From positions 1 through 41,308 of the forward strand of contig NZ_JABBYC010000042.1 in the NCBI RefSeq assembly GCF_016742955.1: DNA of 41,308 nt, read 5' to 3'. Below are positions 41,266 to 41,308 of the stretch, piece after piece. The DNA is from Myceligenerans indicum. Lineage in GTDB: Bacteria; Actinomycetota; Actinomycetes; Actinomycetales; Cellulomonadaceae. The notes below the pieces were generated by a model. It was not told the origin of the DNA. It was given only the letters and a program-made list of their open reading frames with translations, and did no database searches. A program made the position numbers and the translations under genes. The stretch's first letter is position 1; each line of letters begins with the position of its first letter.

Positions 41266-41308
41266 AAAAAATCTGCACTGATGCGTGAACTGGCGGGCTT
41301 GAGTTGTC
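41266..41308 (+). other. Post-adapter poly-A and unassigned tail (artefact)
   Basis: Six A bases follow the adapter end, as when an instrument reads past the fragment, then 37 bases of unknown origin that are less GC-rich than the contig. Not to be taken as sequence of this organism. Confidence 0.85.

Noticed and set aside
41094..41288. Plus-strand frame with VSYTHLRAHET
   Set aside because: Encoded by the Nextera/P7 adapter.

Overview
This is a GC-rich, gene-dense contig that reads like an actinobacterium, probably a polysaccharide-degrading member of the Micrococcales (inference from base composition, GTG starts, ATGA/GTGA/TGATG gene couplings, MsiK-style ABC systems without ATPases, and the gene content; no rRNA or other taxonomic marker is present). 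Both ends are not genomic: bases 1-52 and about 41200-41265 are Illumina/Nextera adapter with the same index, so the biological sequence is roughly 53-41199.

Layout. (1) 53-6310, minus strand: a desferrioxamine-type hydroxamate siderophore operon, desA (lysine decarboxylase), desB (cadaverine N-monooxygenase), a fused desC-desD (acyltransferase plus NIS synthetase), and the start of a penicillin-acylase gene cut off by the contig end. A promoter overlapped by an IdeR/DmdR-type iron box precedes desA. (2) 6370-8447: a ferredoxin and a ferredoxin-NADP reductase that has lost its central part, divergent from an Fe/Mn superoxide dismutase; the shared spacer holds two SoxR-like palindromes sitting in promoters with 19-20 bp spacers. 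(3) 8500-16028, minus: an ABC sugar importer (binding protein, two permeases), a ROK regulator, a GMC oxidoreductase, a nucleoside-deaminase-like protein and a TIM-barrel isomerase/epimerase-like protein, mostly coupled by 4-bp overlaps; this is the least predictable catabolic pathway of the window. (4) 16365-29177, minus: a beta-1,4-galactan operon with a DUF5107-TPR protein, GH35 beta-galactosidase, GanS/GanP/GanQ-like importer and a secreted multidomain GH53 galactanase; a divergent AraC-type regulator follows at 29233. (5) 30261-31241: a CE7 acetyl esterase. (6) 31287-36746: a TetR regulator divergent from a GH3 beta-glucosidase and GH78 alpha-L-rhamnosidase pair. (7) 36808-40975, minus: a third ABC sugar importer with an aldo/keto reductase, preceded by a good promoter.

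How it works together: regions 3, 4, 6 and 7 form a plant-glycan and glycoside utilisation island in which binding-protein importers bring oligosaccharides or glycosides into the cell for cytoplasmic hydrolases; only GH53 and the three lipoprotein binding proteins carry export signals. None of the three importers has its own ATPase gene, so a shared MsiK-like ATPase elsewhere is expected. The siderophore operon and the ferredoxin/SOD pair are a separate iron and redox module. No tRNA, rRNA, insertion sequence, prophage or CRISPR array was seen.
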